From: Pandoraea thiooxydans
GTDB lineage: Bacteria > Pseudomonadota > Gammaproteobacteria > Burkholderiales > Burkholderiaceae
Assembly (NCBI RefSeq): GCF_001931675.1
Contig: NZ_CP014839.1
Location: 2,418,001 to 2,482,000 of the forward strand
DNA: 64,000 nucleotides
Direction: 5' to 3'
The notes below the pieces were generated by a model. It did no database searches, was not told where the DNA came from, and saw only the letters and a list, made by a program, of their open reading frames with translations. Positions 1 through 9,001 of the stretch are shown here, in pieces. Positions within the stretch are counted from its first letter, which is position 1. Every line of letters starts with the position of its first letter. Both the position numbers and the translations under genes were made by a program.

Positions 1-198
1 TACGGCGAGCAAATCTGGCGGCTCGGCAAAGCCGGCACCAACGGCCTGTGCGCGCTGAGCGGCGCGCCGATCCGCAAGGGTGACCCGGTCTTCAAGCCCA
101 ATCGCCGCCCGCCCCCGCTGAATGCGGACGCCATGATCCTGCAGCGCGAAGTCCCCGAGTCCGTGTGCGCCGACGACCCCGCGTCGACGCTGCATTGA
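1..198 (+). CDS. DUF3331-type protein, 3' end only
   Basis: This is the last 65 codons of a gene that begins before the window. The readable part contains a CALSG motif, then PIRKGDPVF, then a proline/arginine-rich stretch and NADAMIL. This resembles the C-terminus of the DUF3331 family, which is largely restricted to Burkholderiaceae and has no known function. The TGA overlaps an out-of-frame ATG and lies about 46 bases before the likely start of the next gene, so the two may be cotranscribed. Family assignment is from memory of the motif layout. Confidence 0.6.
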   Translation, partial: YGEQIWRLGKAGTNGLCALSGAPIRKGDPVFKPNRRPPPLNADAMILQREVPESVCADDPASTLH

Positions 199-243
199 TG
201 TTTGCACCTGTGCTCGTGCGCCCCGCCGACGCTATGCCGCGCG

Positions 244-1812
244 ATGCCTGAGGCAAGCCCTGGCGCCGTGCTGCCCTCCCACGCCGCGCAAGTTCGCCTG
301 GCCCCCAGAGCCCGCGCTTTTGTGACGGCCTCGGTGATGCTTGCGACGATCATGCAGGTACTCGACAGCACGATCGCCAACGTCGCCTTGCCGCATATGC
401 AGGGCAGCCTGTCTGCCACGCAGGACCAGATCACCTGGGTCCTGACCTCCTACATCGTTGCAGCTGCCATCGGCACGCCACTGACCGGCTGGCTGGCTGG
501 ACGTTATGGCCGCAAGCGCATATTCCTGATGTCGGTGGCGGGCTTTACGATCACCTCGATCGCCTGCGGCATGTCGATCTCGCTGTTTCAGATCGTCGTC
601 GCGCGCTTGCTGCAGGGCCTGTGCGGCGCCGCACTGGTGCCCCTGTCGCAAGCGGTGATGCTCGACATCAACCCGCCGGAAAAACACGGCCAGGCGATGG
701 GTCTATGGGGCACCGGCGTCACGTTGGGGCCGATTCTCGGGCCCGCGCTGGGCGGCTGGCTGACGGACAATTACAACTGGCGCTGGGTGTTCTACGTCAA
801 CGTGCCGATCGGGCTGCTGGCGTTCTTCGGGATTCTGGCCTTCATGACGGAGACCCGGCTCTCGCCGCGCAAGCTCGACCTGTTCGGCTTCGCGACGCTG
901 AGCATCGCCATCGGCGCGCTGCAGTTGTTCCTCGACCGGGGCGAGGTGCAGGATTGGTTCGGATCGGTGGAAATCTGGATCGAGGCGCTGTGCGCGCTGA
1001 TCGCATTCGCCTTTTTCCTCGGCCATACGTTGACTGTCGAGACGACGTCATTCTTCAACCGCGCGCTGGCACGCGATCGCAATTTCATTACCGGCTGCTG
1101 CATTTACTTCGTGATGGGCGCGGTACTCTATGCCACGCGCGCACTGCTGCCGCCGCTGCTGCAGAATTTGATGCACTACTCGGTATTGGATGCAGGCCTG
1201 GCAACGGCGCCCAGCGGGGCTGGCTCGATGCTGGCGATGGTGCTCGCCGGACGGCTGGTAGGCCCCATCAAGGCGCGCGATCTGGTCGGCGTCGGCTTTG
1301 TGGTCGCTGCGTTCTCGCTATGGCAGATGTCGGGCTATGACCTGGCGATGGGCGAAGGCACGGTCATCTGGTCGGGTTTCCTGCAGGGTCTGGGCATCGG
1401 TCTGATTTCCGTACCGTTGACCACCGCCAGTTTCTCGACGCTCGATCCCCAACTGCGGGGCGAAGGCACGTCGATCTACAGTTTGAGCAGAAATATCGGC
1501 AGCAGTATCGGCATCTCGTTCGTGCAAACGGAGCTGACCCGCAACACGCAAATTGCTCACGCATCCATTGCCGAGCACATCACGGCATACAACCCGGTCG
1601 CCCAGCCCAACGCGCTGCCCGGCGCATGGAATATTCACACCGCGTCCGGTCTGGCGGCGCTGAATGCGGAAGTCACGCGGCAAGCGTCGATGATCGGTTA
1701 CGTCGACGACTTCAAGCTGCTGTTCGTGCTCACTCTCGCGTCGATGCCGCTGCTCATTCTGATGCGCACCACCCGCCGGGTGACGCATGCGGCAGCCGCC
1801 GCCGATCATTAG
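244..1812 (+). CDS. MFS multidrug exporter, DHA2 (EmrB/QacA) family
   Basis: A 522-residue inner-membrane drug:proton antiporter of the 14-helix DHA2 family. The first helix carries the DHA2 signature LDSTIANVALP. Motif A appears as GRYGRKR between helices 2 and 3, and motif C as GVTLGPILGPALGG in helix 5, which is typical of exporters. EmrB-type partners usually work with a periplasmic adaptor (EmrA) and an outer-membrane channel, but neither is adjacent. The frame is open back to a TTG at 202; the ATG at 244 is chosen because the N-terminus then begins shortly before the hydrophobic core. The substrate cannot be predicted. Confidence 0.9.
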   Translation: MPEASPGAVLPSHAAQVRLAPRARAFVTASVMLATIMQVLDSTIANVALPHMQGSLSATQDQITWVLTSYIVAAAIGTPLTGWLAGRYGRKRIFLMSVAGFTITSIACGMSISLFQIVVARLLQGLCGAALVPLSQAVMLDINPPEKHGQAMGLWGTGVTLGPILGPALGGWLTDNYNWRWVFYVNVPIGLLAFFGILAFMTETRLSPRKLDLFGFATLSIAIGALQLFLDRGEVQDWFGSVEIWIEALCALIAFAFFLGHTLTVETTSFFNRALARDRNFITGCCIYFVMGAVLYATRALLPPLLQNLMHYSVLDAGLATAPSGAGSMLAMVLAGRLVGPIKARDLVGVGFVVAAFSLWQMSGYDLAMGEGTVIWSGFLQGLGIGLISVPLTTASFSTLDPQLRGEGTSIYSLSRNIGSSIGISFVQTELTRNTQIAHASIAEHITAYNPVAQPNALPGAWNIHTASGLAALNAEVTRQASMIGYVDDFKLLFVLTLASMPLLILMRTTRRVTHAAAAADH

Positions 1813-1910
1813 GCGGCGTGACGCGGATCACTGCCCCGGCCCACATGGCCCTGTTAGAATCGAATGTAACGCGCTGCATTCCGCAGCCGCATCCAGACCA
1901 GGCACGCATC

Positions 1911-2174
1911 ATGACCAACGACGCTCCCCAAAAACCGCAAGACGACGATCTCCAACAGGAGCACTTCGGCGCGGCGCTCAACCATATCAGCCAGGCGCTC
2001 AATTCAGGCAACATCGCTGTGAGCGCAGCCAAGGGAATCCTGTTCAGCCTGACCGAGACACTTGGCGTGCTGGTGGGTGACCCGGACCTGCCGGCGCATG
2101 TGAAATCCGGCTATGAAGGTCTGTTGGAAACGGCACGCGAATTGAGCGTGCAATTGAACAAGCCGAAAAAGTAG
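1911..2174 (+). CDS. small hypothetical protein, 87 aa
   Basis: A short soluble, acidic protein beginning MTNDAPQKPQ. The body reads as two or three amphipathic helices (ALNHISQALNSG, GILFSLTETLGVL, YEGLLETARELSVQL) followed by a basic NKPKK tail. There is no signal peptide or transmembrane segment and no recognised domain. It lies between the exporter and the DUF2784 gene on the same strand, with 42 bases to the latter. The start is the first ATG of the compact conserved-looking part; the frame upstream reads as low-complexity shadow. Confidence 0.6.
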   Translation: MTNDAPQKPQDDDLQQEHFGAALNHISQALNSGNIAVSAAKGILFSLTETLGVLVGDPDLPAHVKSGYEGLLETARELSVQLNKPKK

Positions 2175-2216
2175 GCCGCAACCCACCACTCGCCCCCCCC
2201 CAAGGCGGCAGGCGCG

Positions 2217-2618
2217 ATGACCTGGCTGGCCAATGTCGTGCTGGTGGTCCATGCGCTGATCGCGCTTTTCATCGTCGGCGCGCTTGGCATGATATGGCTG
2301 GGTGCCATGTTGCGCTGGGCGTGGGTGCGGCAGCCGCTGTTCCGGCTCGTTCATCTGCTGGCGATCGGCACGGTGGCGCTGCTGGCATTGGCTGGCCTGC
2401 CCTGCCCGCTGACGGTGCTGGAAGATCACCTCCGGCAGGGCGCCATGGGGCAGGCGGGCTTCATCCAATATTGGGTCAGTCGCCTGCTGTATTACCGTTT
2501 CCCGCCGTGGGTGTTTACTGCCGCCTATGCCGCATTTGCCGTGCTGGTGGCACTCACCTGGCGCTTCGTGCCACCCCGCCGCCCTGCCACTCCGCCAGAC
2601 GCTAAGGGATCAGCCTGA
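2217..2618 (+). CDS. DUF2784 family membrane protein
   Basis: A 133-residue integral membrane protein with hydrophobic segments near residues 6-32, 40-58 and 98-118. The family hallmark is visible: an N-terminal helix with HALIALFIVGAL, then CPLTVLEDHLR after the second helix, then a short IQYWVSRLLYYRFP segment. The function of DUF2784 is unknown. The 3' end overlaps the 3' end of the convergent RHS gene by 17 bases, so the two transcripts overlap tail to tail. Confidence 0.85.
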   Translation: MTWLANVVLVVHALIALFIVGALGMIWLGAMLRWAWVRQPLFRLVHLLAIGTVALLALAGLPCPLTVLEDHLRQGAMGQAGFIQYWVSRLLYYRFPPWVFTAAYAAFAVLVALTWRFVPPRRPATPPDAKGSA

Positions 2619-3954
2619 CCGGCAAGTCCGGGTTGACAGCACGCAAGCGGTCGACCGTCGCCATCAAATGCTGCCGTGCGTCTCGCTCGCGCCGCGAATC
2701 GCCGGCCCGGTGCCGGGCTGCGACAACCAGCCGGCTCACGCGAATGCGCTCGGTCGGTCTGAAGTCGGCGTGCAGGCTGACGCCCGGTCGGCCGACCACC
2801 AGGATTTCACTGTACTGATGGCGCGGTGACGTTCTCAGTATCGCGTTCGGACTCTTGATGACGTTGTAGCGTTGCACACTCCGCTCATCGTCTTTGTCGA
2901 TTCCACCAAGAATCGCATCCGCCAGCGCGTGAGGTTCAGTAACGGCATGTGTCCTCGGATCGACACCGGCATGATTGGGGAAATACACGTCGCGGTCATG
3001 CGTTCCGAGGATATTTTGCGGCGGGACCTCGAGCACGAAATTGATGTCGGCAATAGCGCCGGTGTCCCGGGTATGCATATCCCATGCCGCGATGGGAGCA
3101 TCGGAAAATTCGCCGATGCGGGAGATATCCATCAGCGAAGTGCTGACCACATCCCATTGCGCCAGCACCTGCTCGGCCGGCTGCTCGAACAATGCGCCGT
3201 CGTTGTGGCGTACCGAATGCACCAACATCAGCGGCGGGCTCAGGTTCGCCCATTTCGCCAGACGCCGGGTGAGTTTCGGGAACTCGATGGAAGCGGACGG
3301 CGAGCGAGAGAATTTTTCGCGGTACCTGGCTGCCGCGCTGGGCGTCAACCGGTCCTTGACTGCATGCCACAACGCCGCCTCATCCTCACGACCCGGCACG
3401 GCTTCGTCGTTTGCCGGCTCCGTCATTCGCCCATCCCGATCCGTGTTCGAGATCGGGTTGTTGCGCACGAAGGCAAACAGGTTCAAGCCGTCCTGCGCGC
3501 CGGTTGGATCGGCGCTGATCCAGCGTCCCAGCCAGGCGCCGTAGGCTCGATGGCCGTAATCGTGCAGCCCGCTCGCATCGCGCTCCTTGCCGCAGTAGTG
3601 CCGGCGCTTGCGGCTCGCCTCGCCGGGGCTGGCGCTCACCCACACCGCCGTGCCGCCGAACGGATAAAACGTTTCTTGCGTGAGCAACACGGCCTGTGCA
3701 TCGGCCTCGACCCGGCAGGAGCCGGTCAGGTCGCGCACCGCATAACGCCACTGACGTTTTCGTGTCTCAGCGGTCGCATTGGCCGGGAACAGAACCATCT
3801 CGGCCCCCGAGCCCGCGGCAACCTGCAAGGTGAAATCGATCGGCGAGCGATGGTCGTGCTGCCCCAGCCACAGGCCCGGCAGATAACGTGTTTCGCCGTG
3901 CTCCCCGATTTTGCGCGCCCGCTGCCCGGGGCGGCTGTAGTTGTATTGTTCCAT
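2602..3954 (-). CDS. short RHS-core protein with ART-like C-terminal domain
   Basis: A 450-residue protein. Residues 1-175 are the end of an RHS core: a YLPGLWLGQH YD-repeat piece, then YCGKERDASGLHDYG, GRWISADP and NLFAFVRNNPISNTDRDG. That last segment resembles the hypervariable junction of TccC insecticidal-toxin subunits more than T6SS Rhs proteins. Residues 180-450 form a distinct domain. R249 (HSVRHND), an STS triplet at 271-273 and E383 (QYSEILVV) follow the order and spacing of R-S-E ADP-ribosyltransferases; this is inference only. The thousand-residue shell of full RHS proteins is absent, and no strong ribosome site precedes the ATG, so the gene may be a truncated orphan. No same-strand immunity gene follows it. 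Confidence 0.75.
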   Translation of the reverse strand: MEQYNYSRPGQRARKIGEHGETRYLPGLWLGQHDHRSPIDFTLQVAAGSGAEMVLFPANATAETRKRQWRYAVRDLTGSCRVEADAQAVLLTQETFYPFGGTAVWVSASPGEASRKRRHYCGKERDASGLHDYGHRAYGAWLGRWISADPTGAQDGLNLFAFVRNNPISNTDRDGRMTEPANDEAVPGREDEAALWHAVKDRLTPSAAARYREKFSRSPSASIEFPKLTRRLAKWANLSPPLMLVHSVRHNDGALFEQPAEQVLAQWDVVSTSLMDISRIGEFSDAPIAAWDMHTRDTGAIADINFVLEVPPQNILGTHDRDVYFPNHAGVDPRTHAVTEPHALADAILGGIDKDDERSVQRYNVIKSPNAILRTSPRHQYSEILVVGRPGVSLHADFRPTERIRVSRLVVAARHRAGDSRRERDARQHLMATVDRLRAVNPDLPVRLIP

Positions 3955-4178
3955 GGGTCAGGTCCGCAGTGTCGTTGTCGAATGGCGCATGCTAGCGAAC
4001 CGGGTTCTGAAAATTCAACGGTGCCGACGGCACCTCCCCAATAATCCTTTGATTTATCGTCAGGATGCGTGCATCTGGCGCACTCGACGAATGTAAGCAA
4101 ATCTTTCAGGCTTGGCGGGCGCGGTGGGTTTGATCTAAGCTGAACTGATCACCACCATCTTCGATAGGGATGCTTAAT

Positions 4179-5723
4179 ATGCCAACCTTCCTCCTGCCCG
4201 GCAGCGAGCAAACCTGCCCACCCGGCGCGCGCTGCGTCGGCAAGGCCGATCCGAGCGCGCGCTTTGAAGTCACGCTGGTCGTGCGACAGCCCGCGCAGGA
4301 CGCATTCGCACGTCACCTGGAGGCCCTGCACGACGTCACTCGACGGCCGCCCGCGCTCACGCGCGAGGCTTACGCAGCGCAATACAGCGCGGCTGCGGAC
4401 GACTTTGCCGCGGTCGAGCAGTTTGCCGCCAGCGAAGGCCTGCAGGTCGTGCGCAGAGACGCGGCTCAACGCACGATAGTACTGTCCGGTACAGTCGCTC
4501 AGTTCAACCACGCCTTCGAGATCGATCTGCAGAAGATCGAACACGAGGGAAAATCGTATCGTGGCAGAGTTGGTCCGGTGCATTTGCCCCAACACCTCAA
4601 AACCGTGGTCGACGCGGTGCTCGGCCTGGAAGATCTCCCGCTGGCCAGAACGCACTTCAGGCTGCAACCGGCGGCCCGCAGCGCCGCCGGGTTCACGCCG
4701 CTCGAACTGGCGTCGATTTATCAGTTTCCGGCCGGCGCCGGCAAGGGTCAGGCGATCGCGCTGATCGAACTGGGTGGCGGCGTCAAAACCAGTGATCTCA
4801 CCACGTACTTCTCACAATTGGGCGTCACGCCGCCGCAGGTCACGGCGGTGTCGGTAGACCAGGCCACCAACAGCCCGACGGGCGACCCCAACGGTCCCGA
4901 TGGCGAGGTCACGCTCGACGTCGAAATCACCGGTGCCATCGCACCCGAGGCGCATATCGTCCTGTATTTCGCGCCGAACACCGAAGCAGGCTTTTTCAAT
5001 GCGGTAAGCGCCGCAGTTCACGACACCACGCATCGACCGACGGTCATCTCGATCAGTTGGGGCGGCCCGGAAGCGGCCTGGACCCGTCAATCGCTGGATG
5101 CCTTCGATCGAGCACTGCAAGCGGCTGCGGCGATGGGCGTCACGGTATGTGCGGCCTCCGGCGACAGCGGATCGAGCGGCAGCCCCGGCAACGGCAGCCC
5201 GCAAGTCGACTTCCCCGCGTCCAGCCCGCATGTGCTCGCATGCGGCGGCACGCGGCTGCACGCCAGCGCCAATCGGCGCGATGCGGAGTCGGTGTGGAAC
5301 GACGGCGCCGGCGGCGGCGCGTCGGGCGGCGGCGTGAGCGCCGCCTTCGCCCTGCCCTCGTGGCAGGAGGGCCTGCAGGTCACTGCCGCCGACGGCACGA
5401 GCCAGGCGCTGACCCAGCGCGGCGTGCCCGACGTGGCGGGCGACGCCAGTCCGGCAAGCGGCTACGACGTCGTGGTCGACGCGCAAGCGACGATCGTCGG
5501 CGGCACCAGCGCCGTCGCGCCGCTGTGGGCCGGCCTGATCGCGCGCCTGAATGCGTCGCTGGGCAAACCGCTCGGGTATCTGAACCCGATCCTGTACCAG
5601 CATCCGGGGGTTCTCAACGATATCACCCAGGGCGACAACGGCGAATTCTCCGCCGCACCGGGCTGGGACGCCTGTACCGGCCTGGGCAGCCCCAACGGCC
5701 AGAAAATCGCCGGCGTAGCCTGA
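4179..5723 (+). CDS. sedolisin (S53) acid serine-carboxyl protease
   Basis: A 514-residue pro-protease of the pseudomonapepsin/kumamolisin type. Residues 1 to about 170 match the activation pro-domain (TREAYAAQYS, then FNHAFEIDLQ). The catalytic domain shows the sedolisin triad E243 and D247 (DGEVTLDVE) and S444 (GGTSAVAP), with oxyanion D329 (SGDSGS). The C-terminal calcium site is visible as NDITQGDNG and PGWDACTGLG. These enzymes are normally exported and self-activate at low pH; no classical signal peptide is visible, as is common in the family. ATG 4179 is preferred over 4170 because an AGGGA motif sits about 8 bases ahead of it. It converges on the S10 peptidase gene. Confidence 0.93.
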   Translation: MPTFLLPGSEQTCPPGARCVGKADPSARFEVTLVVRQPAQDAFARHLEALHDVTRRPPALTREAYAAQYSAAADDFAAVEQFAASEGLQVVRRDAAQRTIVLSGTVAQFNHAFEIDLQKIEHEGKSYRGRVGPVHLPQHLKTVVDAVLGLEDLPLARTHFRLQPAARSAAGFTPLELASIYQFPAGAGKGQAIALIELGGGVKTSDLTTYFSQLGVTPPQVTAVSVDQATNSPTGDPNGPDGEVTLDVEITGAIAPEAHIVLYFAPNTEAGFFNAVSAAVHDTTHRPTVISISWGGPEAAWTRQSLDAFDRALQAAAAMGVTVCAASGDSGSSGSPGNGSPQVDFPASSPHVLACGGTRLHASANRRDAESVWNDGAGGGASGGGVSAAFALPSWQEGLQVTAADGTSQALTQRGVPDVAGDASPASGYDVVVDAQATIVGGTSAVAPLWAGLIARLNASLGKPLGYLNPILYQHPGVLNDITQGDNGEFSAAPGWDACTGLGSPNGQKIAGVA

Positions 5724-5725
5724 AC

Positions 5726-5745
5726 GCTGCCGCCAACGCGGCAGC
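5726..5745. terminator. hairpin between convergent peptidase genes
   Basis: A perfect 8-bp inverted repeat (GCTGCCGC / GCGGCAGC) with a four-base loop lies exactly between the stop codons of the sedolisin and S10 genes. There is no T-run on either side, so it is only a candidate shared terminator or transcript-end stabiliser. Confidence 0.4.
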
Positions 5746-5750
5746 TCCGA

Positions 5751-7361
5751 CTAACGTGCGCGGCGGCGCGCCTGCAGGCTCAGGATGCGCTGCATGGCGG
5801 CGTGGTCGTTCGCGGCACTATCGTAGAACGTCACCAGGTCGGCCTTGAGCGAGGTACGGGATCCGCCGTCGAGATAGACCATATGTCCCGACGGATAGTA
5901 CTTGACCGTGAGATTGTCCCTGACCGCGTGATCCTTGAGCGGCATCGCCTGCAAGTCGAGCGTGGTTTGATAGAACGGCGTTACCGCGTCATAGTACCCG
6001 TTGGCCGACAATACCTTCAGATCGACGTTCAGGCTCATTGCCGCGGCAAGATCGCCAGCGGTGTAGAGCACCACGTTGCCCTTGGCATCCACCCCCTTTT
6101 GCGCGCCGGTCGGATCGATGTGGCTGAAATCCCAGTAACGGAACGCCTGGTCATTCAGATCGGTAAAGGCCGAGTTGGAAGTGAACTTGAGCTGGTCGTT
6201 CAGGTAGCTGTTCCACATGGCCGTGTAGACGCCGCTCACCGCCGTCATGGTCGGGTCGTTCCCGCCGGAATTCGGATCGACCTTGCCGGCAATGCCGGTA
6301 TCGATGCCGGTGACCCGCCCATCGTAAGCCCCGCAGGCAAGCCCCTGCGACTGCAGCAGCGTCACCAGGAACAACAGGGTGCCCAGGTGATTGTAGGTGC
6401 CGACGTTGAGCTGCCAGCTGGTCAGTGTCTGGGGGCTGATGCCCAGATAATCGCTGAGCTTCTGCACCGTGGCCGGATCGGCCTTGGAGAAATTCTTCAG
6501 GGCCATCAAATAATCGGTGGCCGCGAATTGCGCGACGGTCGCCATGAAATGCGGCAAATCCTTGGGCGCCGGTTTGACGGAAATCTTCTTGTGATACCAG
6601 GCATCGGCCGCGCACGTCGGCAACAGGCCGATCGGATTGCCCGCCTGCGTGTAATCGAGAATCGACGATTGCAGCACGACGCCGTTCAGATCCACCCCAT
6701 CCTCGTGCAATGCGTAGGCAAGCACCGCGCTACGGGCAGTGCCATAGGATTCGCCATAAATGAATTTGGGCGAGTTCCAGCGATCGTTGGCGGTCAGGTA
6801 ACGCTTGATGAATTGCTTGATCGATCCGGCGTCCTGGTCGACACCCCAAAAATCGCGATTCTTCTTGGGCGCGATAGCCGCCGAATAGCCGGTGCCAACC
6901 GGATTGATGAATACCAGATCGCTCTTGTCGAGCAGGCTGTCGGGATTCGGCTCCATCGCATAGGGCGCCGGCGGCGTGAACCCCGGCATCGACGTCTTGA
7001 TACGCATCGGCGCGTAGGAACCGAGCAGCACGAAAACCGCCGACGATCCCGGCCCGCCGTTGTAGAAAAACGTGACTGGACGCGTCGTGTGCGACTCGCC
7101 GTCGGCCGTGAAGGCCACGTAAAACATCTTCGCGTCGGGCTTGGAACTGCTTGGGTCGACGGTCACCAAATGGCCCGCCGTTGCCGTATAGCGTATCGTG
7201 CGCCCGCCCAGTGCCAGCGAGTGGTGCGTGATCGCCGCGTTTTCGGTCGCATCGGTGACGGAATCGTCGGGCCCGTTGCCATAGGCGAGCGGATCGAAAA
7301 AGGGATGATCGGCGTGCGCGGCGGACGCCGGCGCGGCGTGATGTGTCGGTTTCGAAGGCAT
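5751..7361 (-). CDS. S10 family serine carboxypeptidase-like peptidase
   Basis: A 536-residue alpha/beta-hydrolase of the serine carboxypeptidase family. The oxyanion motif FFYNGGPGSS is at 99-107 and the nucleophile S205 lies in YGESYGTARS. The acid and base residues fall in DAVTPFYQTT and YPSGHMVYLDGG near the C-terminus. No signal peptide is evident. The start ATG at 7361 is fixed by an AGGAG site about 8 bases upstream; the frame is open 26 codons further. It faces the sedolisin gene tail to tail. Together they suggest a peptide-degrading locus active at acid pH, since both families have acidic optima, but cotranscription is excluded by orientation. Confidence 0.88.
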   Translation of the reverse strand: MPSKPTHHAAPASAAHADHPFFDPLAYGNGPDDSVTDATENAAITHHSLALGGRTIRYTATAGHLVTVDPSSSKPDAKMFYVAFTADGESHTTRPVTFFYNGGPGSSAVFVLLGSYAPMRIKTSMPGFTPPAPYAMEPNPDSLLDKSDLVFINPVGTGYSAAIAPKKNRDFWGVDQDAGSIKQFIKRYLTANDRWNSPKFIYGESYGTARSAVLAYALHEDGVDLNGVVLQSSILDYTQAGNPIGLLPTCAADAWYHKKISVKPAPKDLPHFMATVAQFAATDYLMALKNFSKADPATVQKLSDYLGISPQTLTSWQLNVGTYNHLGTLLFLVTLLQSQGLACGAYDGRVTGIDTGIAGKVDPNSGGNDPTMTAVSGVYTAMWNSYLNDQLKFTSNSAFTDLNDQAFRYWDFSHIDPTGAQKGVDAKGNVVLYTAGDLAAAMSLNVDLKVLSANGYYDAVTPFYQTTLDLQAMPLKDHAVRDNLTVKYYPSGHMVYLDGGSRTSLKADLVTFYDSAANDHAAMQRILSLQARRRAR

Positions 7362-7584
7362 AGCAAACTCCTGATTCGCCACATGCCCCGTACCATATGG
7401 ACTGTTCTTTGATAATAGTCGGATACATTGTAGTACCAAACAACGACGAATTCACCACGTCTATTTCCGTAGCCTCTGCCAACTTCCTCTGCCGGCTTTT
7501 TTTTGCAGGCGTATCATATGGCCGCTATGACAACAGGCTGGCGGCGGGCGCGCCCGCCCGTGCCTTGCGGGAAAAGGTCTTTCC

Positions 7585-8886
7585 ATGACAAATCTTGTAG
7601 TACACGGCGGCCAGCCCCTGCGCGGCCGCATCACGCCATCGGCCAACAAGAACGCGGTGCTGCCGGTGCTGTGCGCCACCCTGCTCACGTCGCAGCCGAT
7701 ACGCCTGCTCGGCGTGCCGGAGATCACCGACGTCAAGAAAATCCTCGATATCTTTCGCGCGCTGGGCAGCGAAGTGCTGGCCGATTTCGGCAGCGGCATT
7801 GTCGAGTTGCACCATCGCGATACGCGGTTCGACCCCAAGGTGCATCGCCTGCCCGAGGAGATGCGCTCGTCGATCATGCTGGTGCCGCCATTGCTGGCAC
7901 GCTTTGGCGCCGCCCGCATCGAGGACAACGTCAAGGGCTGCACGCTGGGCATGCGCGAAATCGACCCGCACGTCGAAGTCCTGCAGCATTTTGGCGCGCG
8001 CATCGAGCGCACCGACGGCTCGCTGCTGATCCTCGCCGACGGCCCCCTTCAGGCGACCCAGCATTGGCTCGATTACGCCTCGGTCACCACCACCGAAAAC
8101 TTCGTTCTGTGCGCGGCTACCGCGGCGGGTACCTCCAGGCTGACCAACGCGGCATGCGAGCCGCATGTGCAGGAATTGTGCCGCTTCATGGCGATGCTCG
8201 GCGTCAGCATCGAGGGACTCGGCACCTCGCAACTGGTCGTCGCCGGCGCCGAGCGTTTCGGCGGCGGTGAATTCACTTTCAGCGAGGATTACCATGAGAT
8301 CACGACGTTCCTCGCGCTGGGCGCGATCACCGGCGGCGAAATCAGCGTCAAGAATTCGATTCCCGAGCAATTCCCGCTGATCGACCGGACCTTCGGCAAA
8401 TTCGGCGTCGAAGTGGTCCACCGCGACGGCTGGTCATGCGCGGTACAGGACGGCCCCTTGCGCGTGCGCAAGCCGTTCACGCCTAATATTCTCACCAAGG
8501 TCGAAGCGGCACCATGGCCCTATTTTCCGGTCGACCTGCTGCCGATTTTCATCTCGCTGGGGGTCAAGGCCGAAGGCAGCGCGATGTTCTGGAACAAGGT
8601 CTACGACGGCGCGATGGGCTGGTCGGTCGAGCTCTCCAAATTCGGCGCTCACGTGTTCCTGGCCGACCCGCACCGCCTTGTCACGTTCGGGGGCCTGCCG
8701 CTGAGCCCGGCGGTGGTCGAGAGTCCCTATATCATTCGCGTGGCGATCGCCCTGCTGATGGTGGCCGCCAGCATCGACGGCCGCTCGGTGATCAAAAACG
8801 CCGCGCCAATCCGCCGCGCCCACCCGCGTTTCGTTGAAAACCTGCGCTCGGTCGGGGCCCAGGTCGAGTGGCACGAAGAGAGTTGA
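7585..8886 (+). CDS. MurA-like UDP-GlcNAc 1-carboxyvinyltransferase paralogue
   Basis: A 433-residue enzyme of the EPSP synthase/MurA fold, expected to transfer enolpyruvate to UDP-N-acetylglucosamine. K22 and N23 (SANKNAVLP) match the MurA substrate-binding pair. C119 (VKGCTLGM) matches the fosfomycin-target cysteine, and the [11 protein letters not shown] segment carries the catalytic aspartate. Several loops differ from housekeeping Mur[12 protein letters not shown] stands where MurA has a YVDELRRMGA-type segment, and there is no mur or cell-division context. It is therefore probably a second MurA or a relative with a changed substrate. It lies 115 bases before fusA on the same strand. Confidence 0.8.
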   Translation: MTNLVVHGGQPLRGRITPSANKNAVLPVLCATLLTSQPIRLLGVPEITDVKKILDIFRALGSEVLADFGSGIVELHHRDTRFDPKVHRLPEEMRSSIMLVPPLLARFGAARIEDNVKGCTLGMREIDPHVEVLQHFGARIERTDGSLLILADGPLQATQHWLDYASVTTTENFVLCAATAAGTSRLTNAACEPHVQELCRFMAMLGVSIEGLGTSQLVVAGAERFGGGEFTFSEDYHEITTFLALGAITGGEISVKNSIPEQFPLIDRTFGKFGVEVVHRDGWSCAVQDGPLRVRKPFTPNILTKVEAAPWPYFPVDLLPIFISLGVKAEGSAMFWNKVYDGAMGWSVELSKFGAHVFLADPHRLVTFGGLPLSPAVVESPYIIRVAIALLMVAASIDGRSVIKNAAPIRRAHPRFVENLRSVGAQVEWHEES

Positions 8887-9001
8887 TCCGGCGTGCGCCC
8901 CCGCTCTGGCGGGGCGTACCAACTCGCCGCCAGGCGCGCGACAAAGGAGTATGATTTATCGCTCCTCCCACTTTTGCCAACAGCTTCAAGAGAGGCCCAT
9001 C

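Noticed and set aside
202-243. TTG start for the DHA2 exporter at 202
   Set aside because: The extra residues (Cys/Pro-rich) do not resemble the family N-terminus; ATG at 244 is more likely.
5802-7412. 536-codon frame antisense to the S10 peptidase
   Set aside because: Repetitive Arg/Gly/Val composition and no ribosome site; the S10 gene on the opposite strand has a catalytic motif and a good start.
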